Shown one piece after another: positions 1-8,230 of a DNA stretch of 64,000 bases. The stretch covers positions 106,145 through 170,144 of the forward strand of contig WGMO01000026.1 of assembly GCA_016125075.1 (NCBI GenBank), written 5' to 3'. The DNA comes from Terrimonas sp. (lineage in GTDB: Bacteria; Bacteroidota; Bacteroidia; Chitinophagales; Chitinophagaceae). Both the position numbers and the translations under genes were made by a program. The notes under the pieces are model-generated. The model had not been told where the DNA came from. It ran no database searches and saw nothing but the letters and a program-made list of their open reading frames with translations. How positions within the stretch are numbered: the stretch's first letter is position 1; each line of letters begins with the position of its first letter.

Positions 1-1
1 T

Positions 2-658
2 GATACCCAGCTAAATGTACTGGCAAATTTCAATCCCGTATTACCGGACAGCTACCAGGACTGCGAATTCCTGATGCTGGGCAACCTGGTGCCCGCCGTT
101 CAGATGGCGGTCATTGATCAACTGAAAAAGCGGCCAAAACTGGTGGTGATGGATACCATGAATTTCTGGATGGAAACGGCCATGGATGACCTGGAAAAAG
201 TACTGAAAAAAGTCGATGTGCTGATGATCAATGACAGTGAGGCCCGGCAATTAAGTGCCCAGTATTCGCTTGTAAAAGCCGCCAATACCATCATGAAAAT
301 GGGTCCCAAATTCCTGGTCATCAAAAAAGGCGAGCATGGCGCTCTGCTGTTCCATGAAGACGGCGTTTTCTATGCACCCGCCCTTCCGTTGGAAGATGTA
401 TTTGATCCCACCGGGGCGGGCGATACTTTTGCAGGCGGTTTTATTGGTCATATCGCCCGAACAAAAGATATCAGCTTTGCCAACATGAAAACCGGTATAA
501 TCGTCGGTTCTGCCCTGGCCAGTTTTTGCGTGGAAAAATTTGGTACCACCCGGCTCAAGGAACTTAAACACCGGGAACTGGAAGGAAGGATACAGCAGTT
601 TAAGGAACTGGTCAATTTTGATATAGAGTTATTGTTAAATGATTCAAATGCTGAATGA
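2..658 (+). CDS. PfkB-family carbohydrate kinase, C-terminal part (5' end outside window)
   Basis: The frame is open from base 2 to a TGA at 656-658, giving 218 residues. The first in-frame ATG (74) lies inside the fold, so the true start is upstream of the window. Near the C-terminal third is the PfkB signature DPTGAGDTFAGG, which contains the catalytic Asp and the anion hole that phosphorylates a sugar or nucleoside hydroxyl using ATP. An earlier stretch (VMDTMNFWM, then VLMINDSEARQL) matches the substrate/nucleotide domain of ribokinase and adenosine-kinase relatives. The substrate cannot be read from this fragment. It is a cytoplasmic enzyme by family. It converges on the next gene with 17 nt between stop codons. 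Confidence 0.88.
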   Translation, partial: DTQLNVLANFNPVLPDSYQDCEFLMLGNLVPAVQMAVIDQLKKRPKLVVMDTMNFWMETAMDDLEKVLKKVDVLMINDSEARQLSAQYSLVKAANTIMKMGPKFLVIKKGEHGALLFHEDGVFYAPALPLEDVFDPTGAGDTFAGGFIGHIARTKDISFANMKTGIIVGSALASFCVEKFGTTRLKELKHRELEGRIQQFKELVNFDIELLLNDSNAE

Positions 659-676
659 TCCCAACACCTGTTGGTT
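659..676. terminator. Small hairpin between convergent genes
   Basis: CCAAC-ACCT-GTTGG at 661-674 is a 5-bp perfect stem in the only space between two convergent stop codons, followed by TTTATC. It may be a weak bidirectional terminator; the stem is short and there is no proper U-tract. Confidence 0.3.
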
Positions 677-2388
677 TATCCCAGTTTTCTGGCCAGTACC
701 ACCGATTGTTTGAATTTCTTTTTCTGGCCCTGAAGGTTGAATATTTCCGTGAGGATGATATAATTACCAATGGGTAATTGCTGGCCCTTTTCATCCAGGC
801 CATCCCAATGCCAATTACCTTCCAGTCCCATGATATCATTCCTCACCAGGTTCCTGACAGTACGGCCAGCCGCATCATAAATCGTGATATTGGCAACATA
901 GCCCGGTTCATCCACTGCATACCGGATGGTGGCAATATCATCCAACCCGTCATTATCCGGGCTGAATATTTTAGGGGAGATGGAAAGGATGGCTTCCCTG
1001 CTTGCCGCCCGGCTATATTGCGAATTTTCATAACCCGGCGTGCCATAACCGGCCGTCGAAGCTGCGGAGTGCCAGTTGAGGACTTCCTGGGTTTTGGTTT
1101 CGGGATCAATTCTTTCCAATGATACTCCCTCCGTGTTTTGAATAAGTTTAAAATGCCAGTCATCATAATAATGTAATTCATCAATGATATCGCCCTGATA
1201 ATTGAGCAGCACCAGGATACCTTCATTGTCCGGGTAGGAGGGTAAAGAGGAAACCGGTATGACAGCACCCGGATCTTTCACCAGGTAGTCCAGTTGCAAG
1301 GCTGGCAGATCTTCTGTAATCACAAAATAATCTCCCGGAAAAATATAGGAGGGCCGGGCACTGACCAGTTGCTGGGAACTGATGGCTCCACTGCTGTTCC
1401 TGTTGGCGATATACAGCCGGGAAACATCGATGATCTTATTGCTCCGGTTAAAAAATTCTGCATAATCAGATCCGCCGGATCGGGGATTAAAAAGGATTTC
1501 ATTGATGACCAGGTCGAGCTGGCCGGGTATTTCCGGGATCCCTACCCGGACGGTATGCTGTACACCAATCGTATTGCCGCTGCAGTCTTTTATATTCCTG
1601 GCAGTCAGTGTATATATTTTATTTTGTTCCAGCGCCGGGCTTACCCTTATCTCTACTTCGTTAAAAAGCGGTGGAACGGAACTGGCTGTTAAAACTGTAA
1701 TGGAGCCATCCAGGGAAAAGTTGACAGGAAATGTTCCTGAAAGGCTGTCCAGGGGCTCGTTAAAAATAATTAGGATAGTTGTATCATTGGTCACCAGGGC
1801 CCTGAGTGCAGAAGGGCCCTCGTTGTCGGCATTGAAAGCATCGGCGGCGTTTTTTTTGCCGGGGGTTCCGCCTGTGGGGTCCGTACTGGCGGTCCAGTTG
1901 CCTGCTCCCGAGCAGGGATTTTGCGGATCGATCATTTCGAGGGTCCATCCTCCGTTTTCTTTAATGGCATTTCGGTACCAGCTAAGGTCATATTCAACCG
2001 CGTGTATAATTGTCCCCGATGGGGATTTCAGGGCCAGCTTATCACCGGCATTGTCCAGGGAAGGGAAACTTGTGACGCTGATGCAGGGTCCAAAAAGGGA
2101 AAGGTTGGCAATGGCATTTCCCGTACAAATGATCACAAAATTACCGGGAGACAGCAGGTAGGAAGGCATGGGTCCGCTTTGCCCGGAGGCATCTGTTAAT
2201 CTCCAGCCAGCCAGGTCGATCGTGGCGGACGAAACATTTTTTAATTCGATCCATTCATGATTGGGAAGGCCGACCTGTGGGGTAGGGTCTGCCATGATCT
2301 CATCGATCAGTACATCATACCTGTTTTGACAAATCAGGAATACAGGTAGCAGGATGATAAGGTTTAATACGAACAATCGTTGTTTCAT
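676..2388 (-). CDS. Secreted lamin-tail-domain protein with FlgD/gliding-type C-terminus
   Basis: 570 aa from the ATG at 2388. The frame runs further upstream to 2613, but the start at 2388 is chosen because it opens a clean signal peptide (MKQRLFVLNLIILLPVFLIC) and the extension would lie antisense to the asd attenuator. Domains: lamin-tail domain about residues 22-180 (DEIMADPTP...HEWIELKN, then GWRLTD), an Ig-like domain about 190-290 (IIFNEPLDS), a second lamin-tail domain about 300-420 (VINEILFNP...YAEFFN), and a C-terminal FlgD-like/gliding-associated module (FSPDNDGLDD, ITIYDAAGR, WDGLDEKG). Such proteins are exported, often by T9SS in Bacteroidota. The specific role is unknown, but adhesion or nucleic-acid/surface binding is plausible. 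Confidence 0.8.
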   Translation of the reverse strand: MKQRLFVLNLIILLPVFLICQNRYDVLIDEIMADPTPQVGLPNHEWIELKNVSSATIDLAGWRLTDASGQSGPMPSYLLSPGNFVIICTGNAIANLSLFGPCISVTSFPSLDNAGDKLALKSPSGTIIHAVEYDLSWYRNAIKENGGWTLEMIDPQNPCSGAGNWTASTDPTGGTPGKKNAADAFNADNEGPSALRALVTNDTTILIIFNEPLDSLSGTFPVNFSLDGSITVLTASSVPPLFNEVEIRVSPALEQNKIYTLTARNIKDCSGNTIGVQHTVRVGIPEIPGQLDLVINEILFNPRSGGSDYAEFFNRSNKIIDVSRLYIANRNSSGAISSQQLVSARPSYIFPGDYFVITEDLPALQLDYLVKDPGAVIPVSSLPSYPDNEGILVLLNYQGDIIDELHYYDDWHFKLIQNTEGVSLERIDPETKTQEVLNWHSAASTAGYGTPGYENSQYSRAASREAILSISPKIFSPDNDGLDDIATIRYAVDEPGYVANITIYDAAGRTVRNLVRNDIMGLEGNWHWDGLDEKGQQLPIGNYIILTEIFNLQGQKKKFKQSVVLARKLG

Positions 2389-2447
2389 CAACGAATGATT
2401 GATAAGGGAAGTTATGATGATTTTTTTAAAAATAAATATTTTAAAAA

Positions 2448-2480
2448 TTTGGCAATAAACAGAAACTGCCTTTACTTTTG
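2448..2480 (+). promoter_or_regulatory. Bacteroidota-type promoter of the asd leader
   Basis: TTTG at 2448-2451 and TACTTTTG at 2473-2480 match the -33 (TTTG) and -7 (TAnnTTTG) elements of Bacteroidota housekeeping promoters, with a 21-nt spacer. Transcription would begin near 2485-2488, leaving only a few nucleotides before the leader-peptide ATG at 2491. Confidence 0.7.
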
Positions 2481-2490
2481 CACCGCAATA

Positions 2491-2535
2491 ATGAATAATA
2501 TTAAACATACAAAACGCACAAAGAAACTTTCCTGA
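2491..2535 (+). CDS. asd leader peptide (14 aa, Lys/Thr-rich)
   Basis: ATG at 2491 to TGA at 2533-2535 encodes MNNIKHTKRTKKLS. Four of 14 residues are Lys and two Thr, with one Ile and two Asn: all aspartate-family amino acids, whose synthesis (except Asn) passes through the Asd reaction. The Lys/Thr codons (2509-2526) lie in the 5' arm of a long hairpin (2505-2559), so a ribosome held there would keep that hairpin open. It sits just after a promoter and before an intrinsic terminator and asd, the layout of a classic leader peptide such as thrL. It is too short for ordinary gene finders. Whether Lys or Thr is the signal is inferred from codon content only. Confidence 0.75.
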   Translation: MNNIKHTKRTKKLS

Positions 2536-2608
2536 GGGAGGCTTCTGTGATTTGTATGTGTTGTCATAAAAATCTTGAAGACCTTCCAAAACGGAGGGTC
2601 TTTTTTTT
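2505..2608 (+). promoter_or_regulatory. Ribosome-mediated transcription attenuator of asd
   Basis: Four segments with alternative pairings can be read by eye. (1:2) Leader-peptide region 2505-2532 folds on 2536-2559: ACATACAAA (2505-2513) with TTTGTATGT (2551-2559), CAC with GTG, AGAA with TTCT, CTTTCC (2527-2532) with GGGAGG (2536-2541). (2:3) GGGAGGCTTC (2536-2545) can instead pair with GAAGACCTTCC (2577-2587) over 10 bp with one bulged A. (3:4) AAGACCTTCC (2578-2587) pairs with GGAGGGTCTT (2593-2602), then T8, the terminator. Stalling at Lys/Thr codons should free segment 2, form 2:3 and let RNA polymerase reach asd; full translation should favour 1:2 and 3:4. The logic is that of known trp/thr attenuators; operation here is inferred. 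Confidence 0.82.
2578..2608 (+). terminator. Intrinsic terminator of the asd attenuator
   Basis: 10-bp stem (2578-2587 with 2593-2602, one G-U pair), loop AAAAC, followed by eight T (2601-2608). It lies 58 nt upstream of the asd start codon, so it must be bypassed for asd expression from the leader promoter. Confidence 0.88.
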
Positions 2609-2666
2609 AACAATCATGTTTAACTATTAAAACTTCTTCAAAAGAAGATTGGGAGGGGGAACAACA

Positions 2667-3656
2667 ATGAAAGTTGCAGTCGTAGGTGCTACCGGTTTGG
2701 TGGGTACCAAAATGTTACAGGTGCTCGCAGAAAGAAATTTCCCGGTGACCGACCTGGTGCCGGTGGCTTCCGCTAAATCGGTAGGAAAGGAAGTGATGTT
2801 CAAGGGCAGGTCCTATAAAGTGGTGGGAATGGAAGATGCCATTGCTGCCCGGCCTGCAGTTGCCTTATTTTCCGCGGGCGGCGGAACCTCTACGGAATGG
2901 GCACCCCAATTTGCGGCAGCCGGGATTACTGTTATCGATAACTCTTCCGCCTGGCGAATGGATCCTTCCAAACCCCTGGTGGTACCGGAGATCAATGCGG
3001 ATATTCTAACGGCAAAAGACAAGATCATTGCCAACCCGAATTGTTCCACCATCCAGATGGTGGTGGCCCTGAACCCGCTTCACCGGCAATACCGCATCAA
3101 AAGGATCGTGGTCAGTACCTACCAGAGTGTAACGGGTACAGGGGTTAAGGCGGTTGACCAGTTGTTGAATGAAAGGAAAGGCATCGTAGGGGAGATGGCC
3201 TACAAATACCCGATCGACCTGAATGTTATTCCACAGATTGATGTATTCCTGGACAATGGGTATACCAAGGAGGAGATGAAGATGGTCAATGAAACGAAAA
3301 AGATCATGCGCGATGAAAATATACAGGTAACGGCTACGACTGTCCGAATTCCGGTGATGGGTGGCCATAGCGAGTCGGTTAATGTTGAATTCGAAAAGGA
3401 GTTTGACCTGGATGAGGTCAGGCGTTTACTGGCAACGGCACCCGGCATGGTCGTGGTGGATGATCCGGGTACCCAGCAGTACCCGATGCCCAAAGATGCC
3501 CATGAAAAAGATGAAGTGTTTGTAGGCCGGTTAAGAAGGGACGAAACACAACCCCGGACCCTGAATATGTGGGTGGTGAGTGATAACCTGCGCAAGGGGG
3601 CCGCGACCAATGCCATACAGATCGCCGAATACCTTCAGCAAAAAGGACTGCTATAA
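2667..3656 (+). CDS. asd: Aspartate-semialdehyde dehydrogenase
   Basis: 329 aa cytoplasmic enzyme that reduces aspartyl phosphate to aspartate-4-semialdehyde with NADPH, the branch point to Lys/diaminopimelate, Thr, Met and Ile. The N-terminal nucleotide loop VVGATGLVG (residues 5-13), the catalytic-cysteine motif NPNCSTIQ (Cys126), TGTGVKAV, and the substrate-binding segment RIPVMGGHSE are all present, and length is normal. The ATG at 2667 is chosen because a purine-rich GGGAGGGGG lies 8 nt upstream and homologues begin MKVAVVGATG. It is monocistronic: an attenuator lies upstream and a strong hairpin terminator follows the stop codon. Confidence 0.97.
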   Translation: MKVAVVGATGLVGTKMLQVLAERNFPVTDLVPVASAKSVGKEVMFKGRSYKVVGMEDAIAARPAVALFSAGGGTSTEWAPQFAAAGITVIDNSSAWRMDPSKPLVVPEINADILTAKDKIIANPNCSTIQMVVALNPLHRQYRIKRIVVSTYQSVTGTGVKAVDQLLNERKGIVGEMAYKYPIDLNVIPQIDVFLDNGYTKEEMKMVNETKKIMRDENIQVTATTVRIPVMGGHSESVNVEFEKEFDLDEVRRLLATAPGMVVVDDPGTQQYPMPKDAHEKDEVFVGRLRRDETQPRTLNMWVVSDNLRKGAATNAIQIAEYLQQKGLL

Positions 3657-3687
3657 AAAAAAGACCGGCAAGGCTGGTCTTTTTTTA
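3655..3687. terminator. Bidirectional terminator between asd and the lipoprotein gene
   Basis: AAGACCGGC (3661-3669), loop AAG, GCTGGTCTT (3673-3681), flanked by A-runs on the left (from 3655) and T-runs on the right (to 3687). The stem can stop transcripts from both strands, fitting the convergent genes. Confidence 0.88.
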
Positions 3688-3694
3688 ATTTTTT

Positions 3695-4381
3695 TTATCT
3701 TCTTCTTTTATAAGGAAAATTCCTTCCGAAACTATCAGTGATGTTTTCGATGATCACATTGGAGGGGTTATTCCAGTCGGCATATCCTTTATATGAATTG
3801 TTCCAAAGCGTGATGCTGTTACTTACCACGCTGCAGTAAGCATAAATATCTTCCGTTTTGCCCATGCTCCGGGGGATCGGTAACTTATTGCTCAAAGGGG
3901 TTTCCCGGATCACATTCCGGGCCAGGGTAACACCATAGGAAGCATAATCGCTCATATATCTTTTTTTCGTGACCTGCATCCGCACCACGGCATCCACTCC
4001 TAACAGCTGGGTTAATTTTTTATCATCCATTTTCCAGGAATCGCGGATGGAGATGTTATTTTCACTGAGTTTGTTCAGGGTGGTGTTAATATCCTGTACG
4101 TTAACGAACATGTAGAAACGGCTGGTATTGGCATATTCCAGGATATTACTGTAAAGGGCCATCTGAAAGGATTTACTTTCATCTTCTTCCATCTTCGCGA
4201 TGGTTTCAGCCGGTACATCTTTTGGCAATTTGCCGGTGAAGATCATTTCAGAAGGCAGTACGGCAATCAGGTGATGATTGACGGTTTGCTGGTCAAAAAA
4301 GGAGGTTGTATAATATTTTCTGTGGCAGGAACTGACCAGGAGAAAGCCCATCACAAGATAAAAGGGTAGAGATTTTTTCAT
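3695..4381 (-). CDS. Uncharacterised lipoprotein
   Basis: 228 aa. It begins MKKSLPFYLVMGFLLVSSCHRK: a basic start, hydrophobic core and lipobox ending at Cys19, so it is predicted to be lipidated and attached to a membrane. The middle has AVLPSEMIFTGKLPKD, and later LGVDAVVRMQVTKKR, which suggests a domain of alternating beta strands and helices resembling other Bacteroidota periplasmic lipoproteins of unknown role. No catalytic motif is apparent. It ends in a basic tail (FPYKRRR). It stands alone between a terminator and a divergent-free gap; I assign no function. Confidence 0.72.
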   Translation of the reverse strand: MKKSLPFYLVMGFLLVSSCHRKYYTTSFFDQQTVNHHLIAVLPSEMIFTGKLPKDVPAETIAKMEEDESKSFQMALYSNILEYANTSRFYMFVNVQDINTTLNKLSENNISIRDSWKMDDKKLTQLLGVDAVVRMQVTKKRYMSDYASYGVTLARNVIRETPLSNKLPIPRSMGKTEDIYAYCSVVSNSITLWNNSYKGYADWNNPSNVIIENITDSFGRNFPYKRRR

Positions 4382-4490
4382 AAGGTTTTATTTTAATACA
4401 AAATACAAACACCAACAGCTTTCATCAACCTGCTTAACGAATCATTTGGTTATTAAATTGTGAAAATGCCCTGTTGTTTGAGAGGAAAAT

Positions 4491-4513
4491 AGGGGGTTAA
4501 ATTATTCTAACCC
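4491..4513 (-). terminator. Possible weak terminator overlapping the DUF2461 stop
   Basis: GGGTTA (4494-4499) and TAACCC (4508-4513) form a 6-bp stem; on the minus strand it is followed by CCCCTATTTTCC. The stem includes the stop codon of the neighbouring gene and the T-tract is interrupted, so this is tentative. Confidence 0.35.
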
Positions 4514-5191
4514 TTTGTTAATGAAATCAATCAGGGGTTGGAGGGCTTCAAATGCCTGTACCGTTTTTATCACTAATTCTTTCGATTGTAATTCTTTGTC
4601 GCTGAAAGAGACCATGGCGATATAAGATTTCAGTTTCAGGTATTCGGCAGCCGGGTTTTCAGCTTCGTATCCTTTGGGTATGCGGGTCAGTGAAAATTCA
4701 GGGCTCTTGTCGAGTTGACCATAGGTTGACTTGAATTTTTTACTGCTGATAATTTTTTTAAAGTCGGCAAAATTATAATCGATTTCCTGCCGCAGTTGCT
4801 GTAATTCCCCGGGCATCGGCTGATAAATGCCCCCGCCGGCAAAAGCCCCTCCGGGTTCCAGGTGGAAATAATAACCTGCGGTCATTGCTTTTTTTCCACC
4901 CCTATTGATACTGGCTCCAAAATTTGTTTTATAGGGCGATTTGTCCTTTGAGAACCGGATATCCCTGTTGATACGGAACATACAGTTCTTTGCCATCAGC
5001 CCTGCCAGTGAGGGATCTTTCTGGCTGTGCCGGTCAATGATCGCCTGGATAAAGACCTCAAAATCTTTTTTGGCTGCTTCATACCGTTTCCTGTTTTCAT
5101 CAAACCAGGCCTTGTGATTATTCTTTTTCAGTTCTTTTAGAAACCGGAGTGTGGAAGCTTGTATCATCTGGTGATCAGGTTTATTGTTCAA
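4502..5191 (-). CDS. DUF2461 / TIGR02453-family protein
   Basis: 229 aa, no signal peptide. The family hallmarks are visible in order: FLKELKKNNHKAWFDENR near the N-terminus (residues 14-31), FRINRDIRFSKDKSPYK (about 70-86), then AGYYFHLEPGGAFAGGGIYQP (about 105-125). Length matches the family (about 220 aa). DUF2461 proteins are widespread in Bacteroidota, cytoplasmic and without an established activity. Neighbouring genes do not form an obvious operon with it, so no role is inferred. Confidence 0.88.
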   Translation of the reverse strand: MNNKPDHQMIQASTLRFLKELKKNNHKAWFDENRKRYEAAKKDFEVFIQAIIDRHSQKDPSLAGLMAKNCMFRINRDIRFSKDKSPYKTNFGASINRGGKKAMTAGYYFHLEPGGAFAGGGIYQPMPGELQQLRQEIDYNFADFKKIISSKKFKSTYGQLDKSPEFSLTRIPKGYEAENPAAEYLKLKSYIAMVSFSDKELQSKELVIKTVQAFEALQPLIDFINKGLE

Positions 5192-5252
5192 ACAACTAAA
5201 ATATAGAAAAGTTCTTTGTGCTTGAATGGTTCAGCCGGGCATTAGCAAATGG

Positions 5253-5290
5253 AATAAAAAACAAAAAAGGCAAACAGATTGGGTTTGCCC
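5253..5290 (-). terminator. Intrinsic terminator downstream of the HNH/NUMOD4 gene
   Basis: Read on the minus strand, GGCAAAC (5283-5289) pairs with GTTTGCC (5269-5275) around a 7-nt loop, followed by TTTTTTGTTTTTT (to 5253). It lies about 70 nt after the stop of the HNH gene. Confidence 0.75.
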
Positions 5291-5359
5291 TGATACTAAT
5301 CGGAGTTTCCGCAAAGCATTTTTTGCAGCATGCGGTATCAAAGAAAAAAAATGGCAGGG

Positions 5360-5920
5360 TTAAACCCTTGACCAGTTTTCCCCGCTTTTGATCCGGTAGA
5401 TCGTCATTTCGCTGATACCATATTTTTCAGCGAGTTTCTTAATAGTAATGGTGCGCCTGGGGTTCTTCAGGGTGTCCTTTATTTTCTTGACCTGTGCAGC
5501 TTTTAACTTGAGACCGACCGTCCGGTTGGCCTGAACTTTTTTATAGGCAATTTTTGCCGGGCTTTTTTGCTGGTGACTGATCATTTCTTCCAGGGTAGCC
5601 CATTTCAGGTTTTTCTGGTTGTTGTCAAGTTTGTTGTGATTGATATGGATCACATATTTATACCGGGGAGAGGATTTTTTCAGGAACAACTTAGCCATTT
5701 CCCTGTGGATATACAAAGTGCCTTTGCTGTTAGGTCGGTGCAGGTTCAGGGTTCGATATCCTGTTGTAAACGATCCGCTGAGCAGTTTGCCGTCCTGTAA
5801 AATGTCTTTTTTGTAACTGGCAATGCGGCCCTGTGAGGAAAGGGCATACTTGTTTCTGAGTTGATTCCAACCTGAGAATTTTAATTGTTTCCAGGTCTCA
5901 CCACTGTTTTTTTTAATCAT
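5360..5920 (-). CDS. Free-standing NUMOD4/HNH endonuclease-like protein with C-terminal HTH
   Basis: 186 aa. The N-terminus (ETWKQL...GWNQLRNKYALSSQGRI, residues 8-33) is a NUMOD4-type DNA-binding module. Residues about 70-108 hold an HNH-like nuclease core (YIHREMAKLF, then HINHNKLDNNQKNLKWAT). The C-terminus (residues about 130-186, ITIKKLAEKYGISEMTIYRIKSG) is a resolvase-like helix-turn-helix. The architecture is that of phage and intron homing endonucleases, but there is no intron, host-gene split or phage gene nearby. In Bacteroidota such stand-alone proteins also occur as chromosomal genes, so it may be domesticated as a regulator. Nuclease activity is inferred from the family, not shown. 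Confidence 0.78.
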   Translation of the reverse strand: MIKKNSGETWKQLKFSGWNQLRNKYALSSQGRIASYKKDILQDGKLLSGSFTTGYRTLNLHRPNSKGTLYIHREMAKLFLKKSSPRYKYVIHINHNKLDNNQKNLKWATLEEMISHQQKSPAKIAYKKVQANRTVGLKLKAAQVKKIKDTLKNPRRTITIKKLAEKYGISEMTIYRIKSGENWSRV

Positions 5921-6027
5921 AGCGCATCATGTTTTTATGTAAGGGATGCAGCTAATAACACGGGTACACGAAGGAGTTATCAGAGCTTGTCATATGAAAG
6001 GTAGCAAATATTTTAATCGTCCGCATA

Positions 6028-8121
6028 TTATTTTTTACCGATTAATTGGAGGAATTCATCCTCGTTAATGATTTTTATGGAATTGATTTTTTTGGCTTTT
6101 TCCAGCTTACTCCCGGCATCCTCCCCCACCACCAGGTAGTTTAATTTGCTGCTAACACCACTGAGTAGCTTTCCCCCATGTTGTTCGATCAATTCCTCGG
6201 CCTCGCTTCTTTTTAGCCTGGGCAGGGTACCGGTCAAAAGGAAACTAAGTCCCTGTAAAGTTCCCCCCGTCGTATTTTCCTTTTTGATGTTTTTTAATTG
6301 TACACCCAGTTTTTCCAACTGGTGAAGCATTTTCAGGTTAGCGGGGTTCTGGAAGAAATGGTAAATGCTGCCAGCCACTTTTGGTCCTACGTCTTCAAGG
6401 GCCAGTAACTGCTCAGTACTGTAATTTTTGAAATCGAGTAAATGGCTAACGGCATGGGCCAGTGTTTTGGCGGTGGTTTCACCCACAAAGCGGATACCCA
6501 GGGCAAAGATAAGCCGGTGCAGGGGCTGTGATTTTGAATGTGCTATGGCGGCACTCAGGTTGTCGATCGATTTTTTACCAAACCCCTCCAGGCTGCCGAT
6601 CTTATCAAAATCCAGGGTATAGATGCCCGGTATATCCCTGATGAGGCCCAGTTCATAAAATTTCCGGACATTGGCCTCACCCAGTCCGCGGATATCCATG
6701 GCATCCTTGCTTACAAAATGGATGATCCGCTCCACTACCTGCGCCGGGCATTCGATATTGATACAACGCCAAACCGCTTCCGAGGGTTCTTTGAAAAGCC
6801 TGGTCTTGCAAACCGGACATTGATGGGGGAAGATTATTTTCTTTTCCTTTCCTGTTCTTAAGGCGGATTGGGGTTTTACGATATAGGGTATCACGTCACC
6901 GGCCCGTTCTACTAAAACCGTGTCCCCGATCATCAGGTCTTTTTCCCGGATCACCTCTTCATTAAAAAGGGAGACCGATGATACCATCACTCCCCCGATC
7001 GGGGTAGCGGCGATCTTGGCCACCGGTGTAATGGAACCCGTTCTTCCCACCTGGAACTCTACCTGTAATAAGGTACTGGTACCCTGACGGGCCTTAAACT
7101 TATAAGCAATGGCCCAGCGGGGATGGTGACTGGTCATCCCCATCTTGTCCTGCAGGGCGAAACTGTTCACTTTCACGACCATGCCATCGATTTCATAAGG
7201 CAGGTCATCCCTTTGAGCTTCAAAATCATAACAGTAACGGACAACCTGTTCAATGCCCCTGAATTGCTTTTTTTCTTTTTCCGGACTTTTGAAGCCGAGT
7301 TCCCAAAGGAGTTTTAAGGCGCCGGCATGGGAACGGAGCAGTTCGGGCAGGGGTTTGCCTTCCTGTAAGGTGAAATCGCTGATATGGTAAACAAATGCTT
7401 CCAGGTTTCTTTTCGCCACTTCGGCGGGGTCTTTAATGCGTAAGGTCCCGGAGGCGGCATTCCGGGGGTTGGCCAAGGGGGCCAGTCCCTGCTCCATTAA
7501 CTGTTCATTGAAATGCTTGAAATTATTTTTGTTGATCAGCACTTCGCCACGAATCTCGATTTGCTGAATACCATAAGAAGAGAACCTGGCGGATAAAGGG
7601 ATACTTCTGATCTGTTTGATATTGGTGGTGATATCATCTCCTTCCACCCCGTCACCCCGGGTGGCGCCCCTTACCAGGAGATCATTTTCATAAATCAGGG
7701 ATATTCCGGCACCATCAAATTTAGGTTCAATGCAATATTCTATCTGTTGTTCTCCCGTCAGTTCTTTCGCTTTCCGGTCAAAATCCACCAGGTCTTCGCT
7801 GTTATAGGAATTGTCCAGTGAAAGCATCGGTACCAGGTGTTGTACCGTGGGAAAATCTTTTGTTAACCCTTTTGCCACCCTTTGGGTGGGTGAATCCGGC
7901 GTGACCAGATCCGGATGTTCCCGTTCAATGCCCTCGAGCAACTTGAAAATTGTATCGTATTCAAAATCGGAAATCAACGGGTCATTTAATATATAATACC
8001 GGTATTCGTGAAAGCGCAGTACCGAACGCAGTGCATCCATTTCTGAAGGCCCTGCCTGTTTTGCCTGTAAAAATTTATCGGTCTTTTTTTGAAGGACCTG
8101 AGTTTGTTCCTTTGAATACAT
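6028..8121 (-). CDS. ligA: NAD-dependent DNA ligase LigA
   Basis: 697 aa, full length. It seals nicks during replication and repair using NAD+. In order: the Ia domain (RYYILNDPLISDFEYD), the adenylation domain with the active-site Lys134 in the motif EPKFDG, RGDGVEGDDIT, the OB fold, a four-Cys zinc finger (CPVCKTRLF...WRCINIECP), helix-hairpin-helix repeats (DIRGLGEANVRKFYELG, LEDVGPKVAGSI), and a C-terminal BRCT domain (GLSFLLTGTLPRLKR). The ATG at 8121 is preferred to a TTG two codons upstream. It is a single-copy housekeeping gene, transcribed divergently from the amylase gene. Confidence 0.97.
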   Translation of the reverse strand: MYSKEQTQVLQKKTDKFLQAKQAGPSEMDALRSVLRFHEYRYYILNDPLISDFEYDTIFKLLEGIEREHPDLVTPDSPTQRVAKGLTKDFPTVQHLVPMLSLDNSYNSEDLVDFDRKAKELTGEQQIEYCIEPKFDGAGISLIYENDLLVRGATRGDGVEGDDITTNIKQIRSIPLSARFSSYGIQQIEIRGEVLINKNNFKHFNEQLMEQGLAPLANPRNAASGTLRIKDPAEVAKRNLEAFVYHISDFTLQEGKPLPELLRSHAGALKLLWELGFKSPEKEKKQFRGIEQVVRYCYDFEAQRDDLPYEIDGMVVKVNSFALQDKMGMTSHHPRWAIAYKFKARQGTSTLLQVEFQVGRTGSITPVAKIAATPIGGVMVSSVSLFNEEVIREKDLMIGDTVLVERAGDVIPYIVKPQSALRTGKEKKIIFPHQCPVCKTRLFKEPSEAVWRCINIECPAQVVERIIHFVSKDAMDIRGLGEANVRKFYELGLIRDIPGIYTLDFDKIGSLEGFGKKSIDNLSAAIAHSKSQPLHRLIFALGIRFVGETTAKTLAHAVSHLLDFKNYSTEQLLALEDVGPKVAGSIYHFFQNPANLKMLHQLEKLGVQLKNIKKENTTGGTLQGLSFLLTGTLPRLKRSEAEELIEQHGGKLLSGVSSKLNYLVVGEDAGSKLEKAKKINSIKIINEDEFLQLIGKK

Positions 8122-8230
8122 GTTCAATAGCTTTCTGGTATAAATAAAGGTAAATCATAAAAATATGGGAAGTATTTATCAGGAACAACAATTGAGAATC
8201 ATCTATTTAAAAAAAATCAACACGATTTAA

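Noticed and set aside
2485..2608. asd leader as a 6S-like RNA or lysine riboswitch
   Set aside because: About 120 nt with a coding leader and mutually exclusive hairpins fits attenuation better; I see none of the multi-helix junction expected for the lysine riboswitch.
2389..2613. N-terminal extension of the lamin-tail gene by 75 codons
   Set aside because: The extension has no recognisable sequence, places a signal peptide internally, and lies antisense to the asd attenuator; the ATG at 2388 gives a proper signal peptide.
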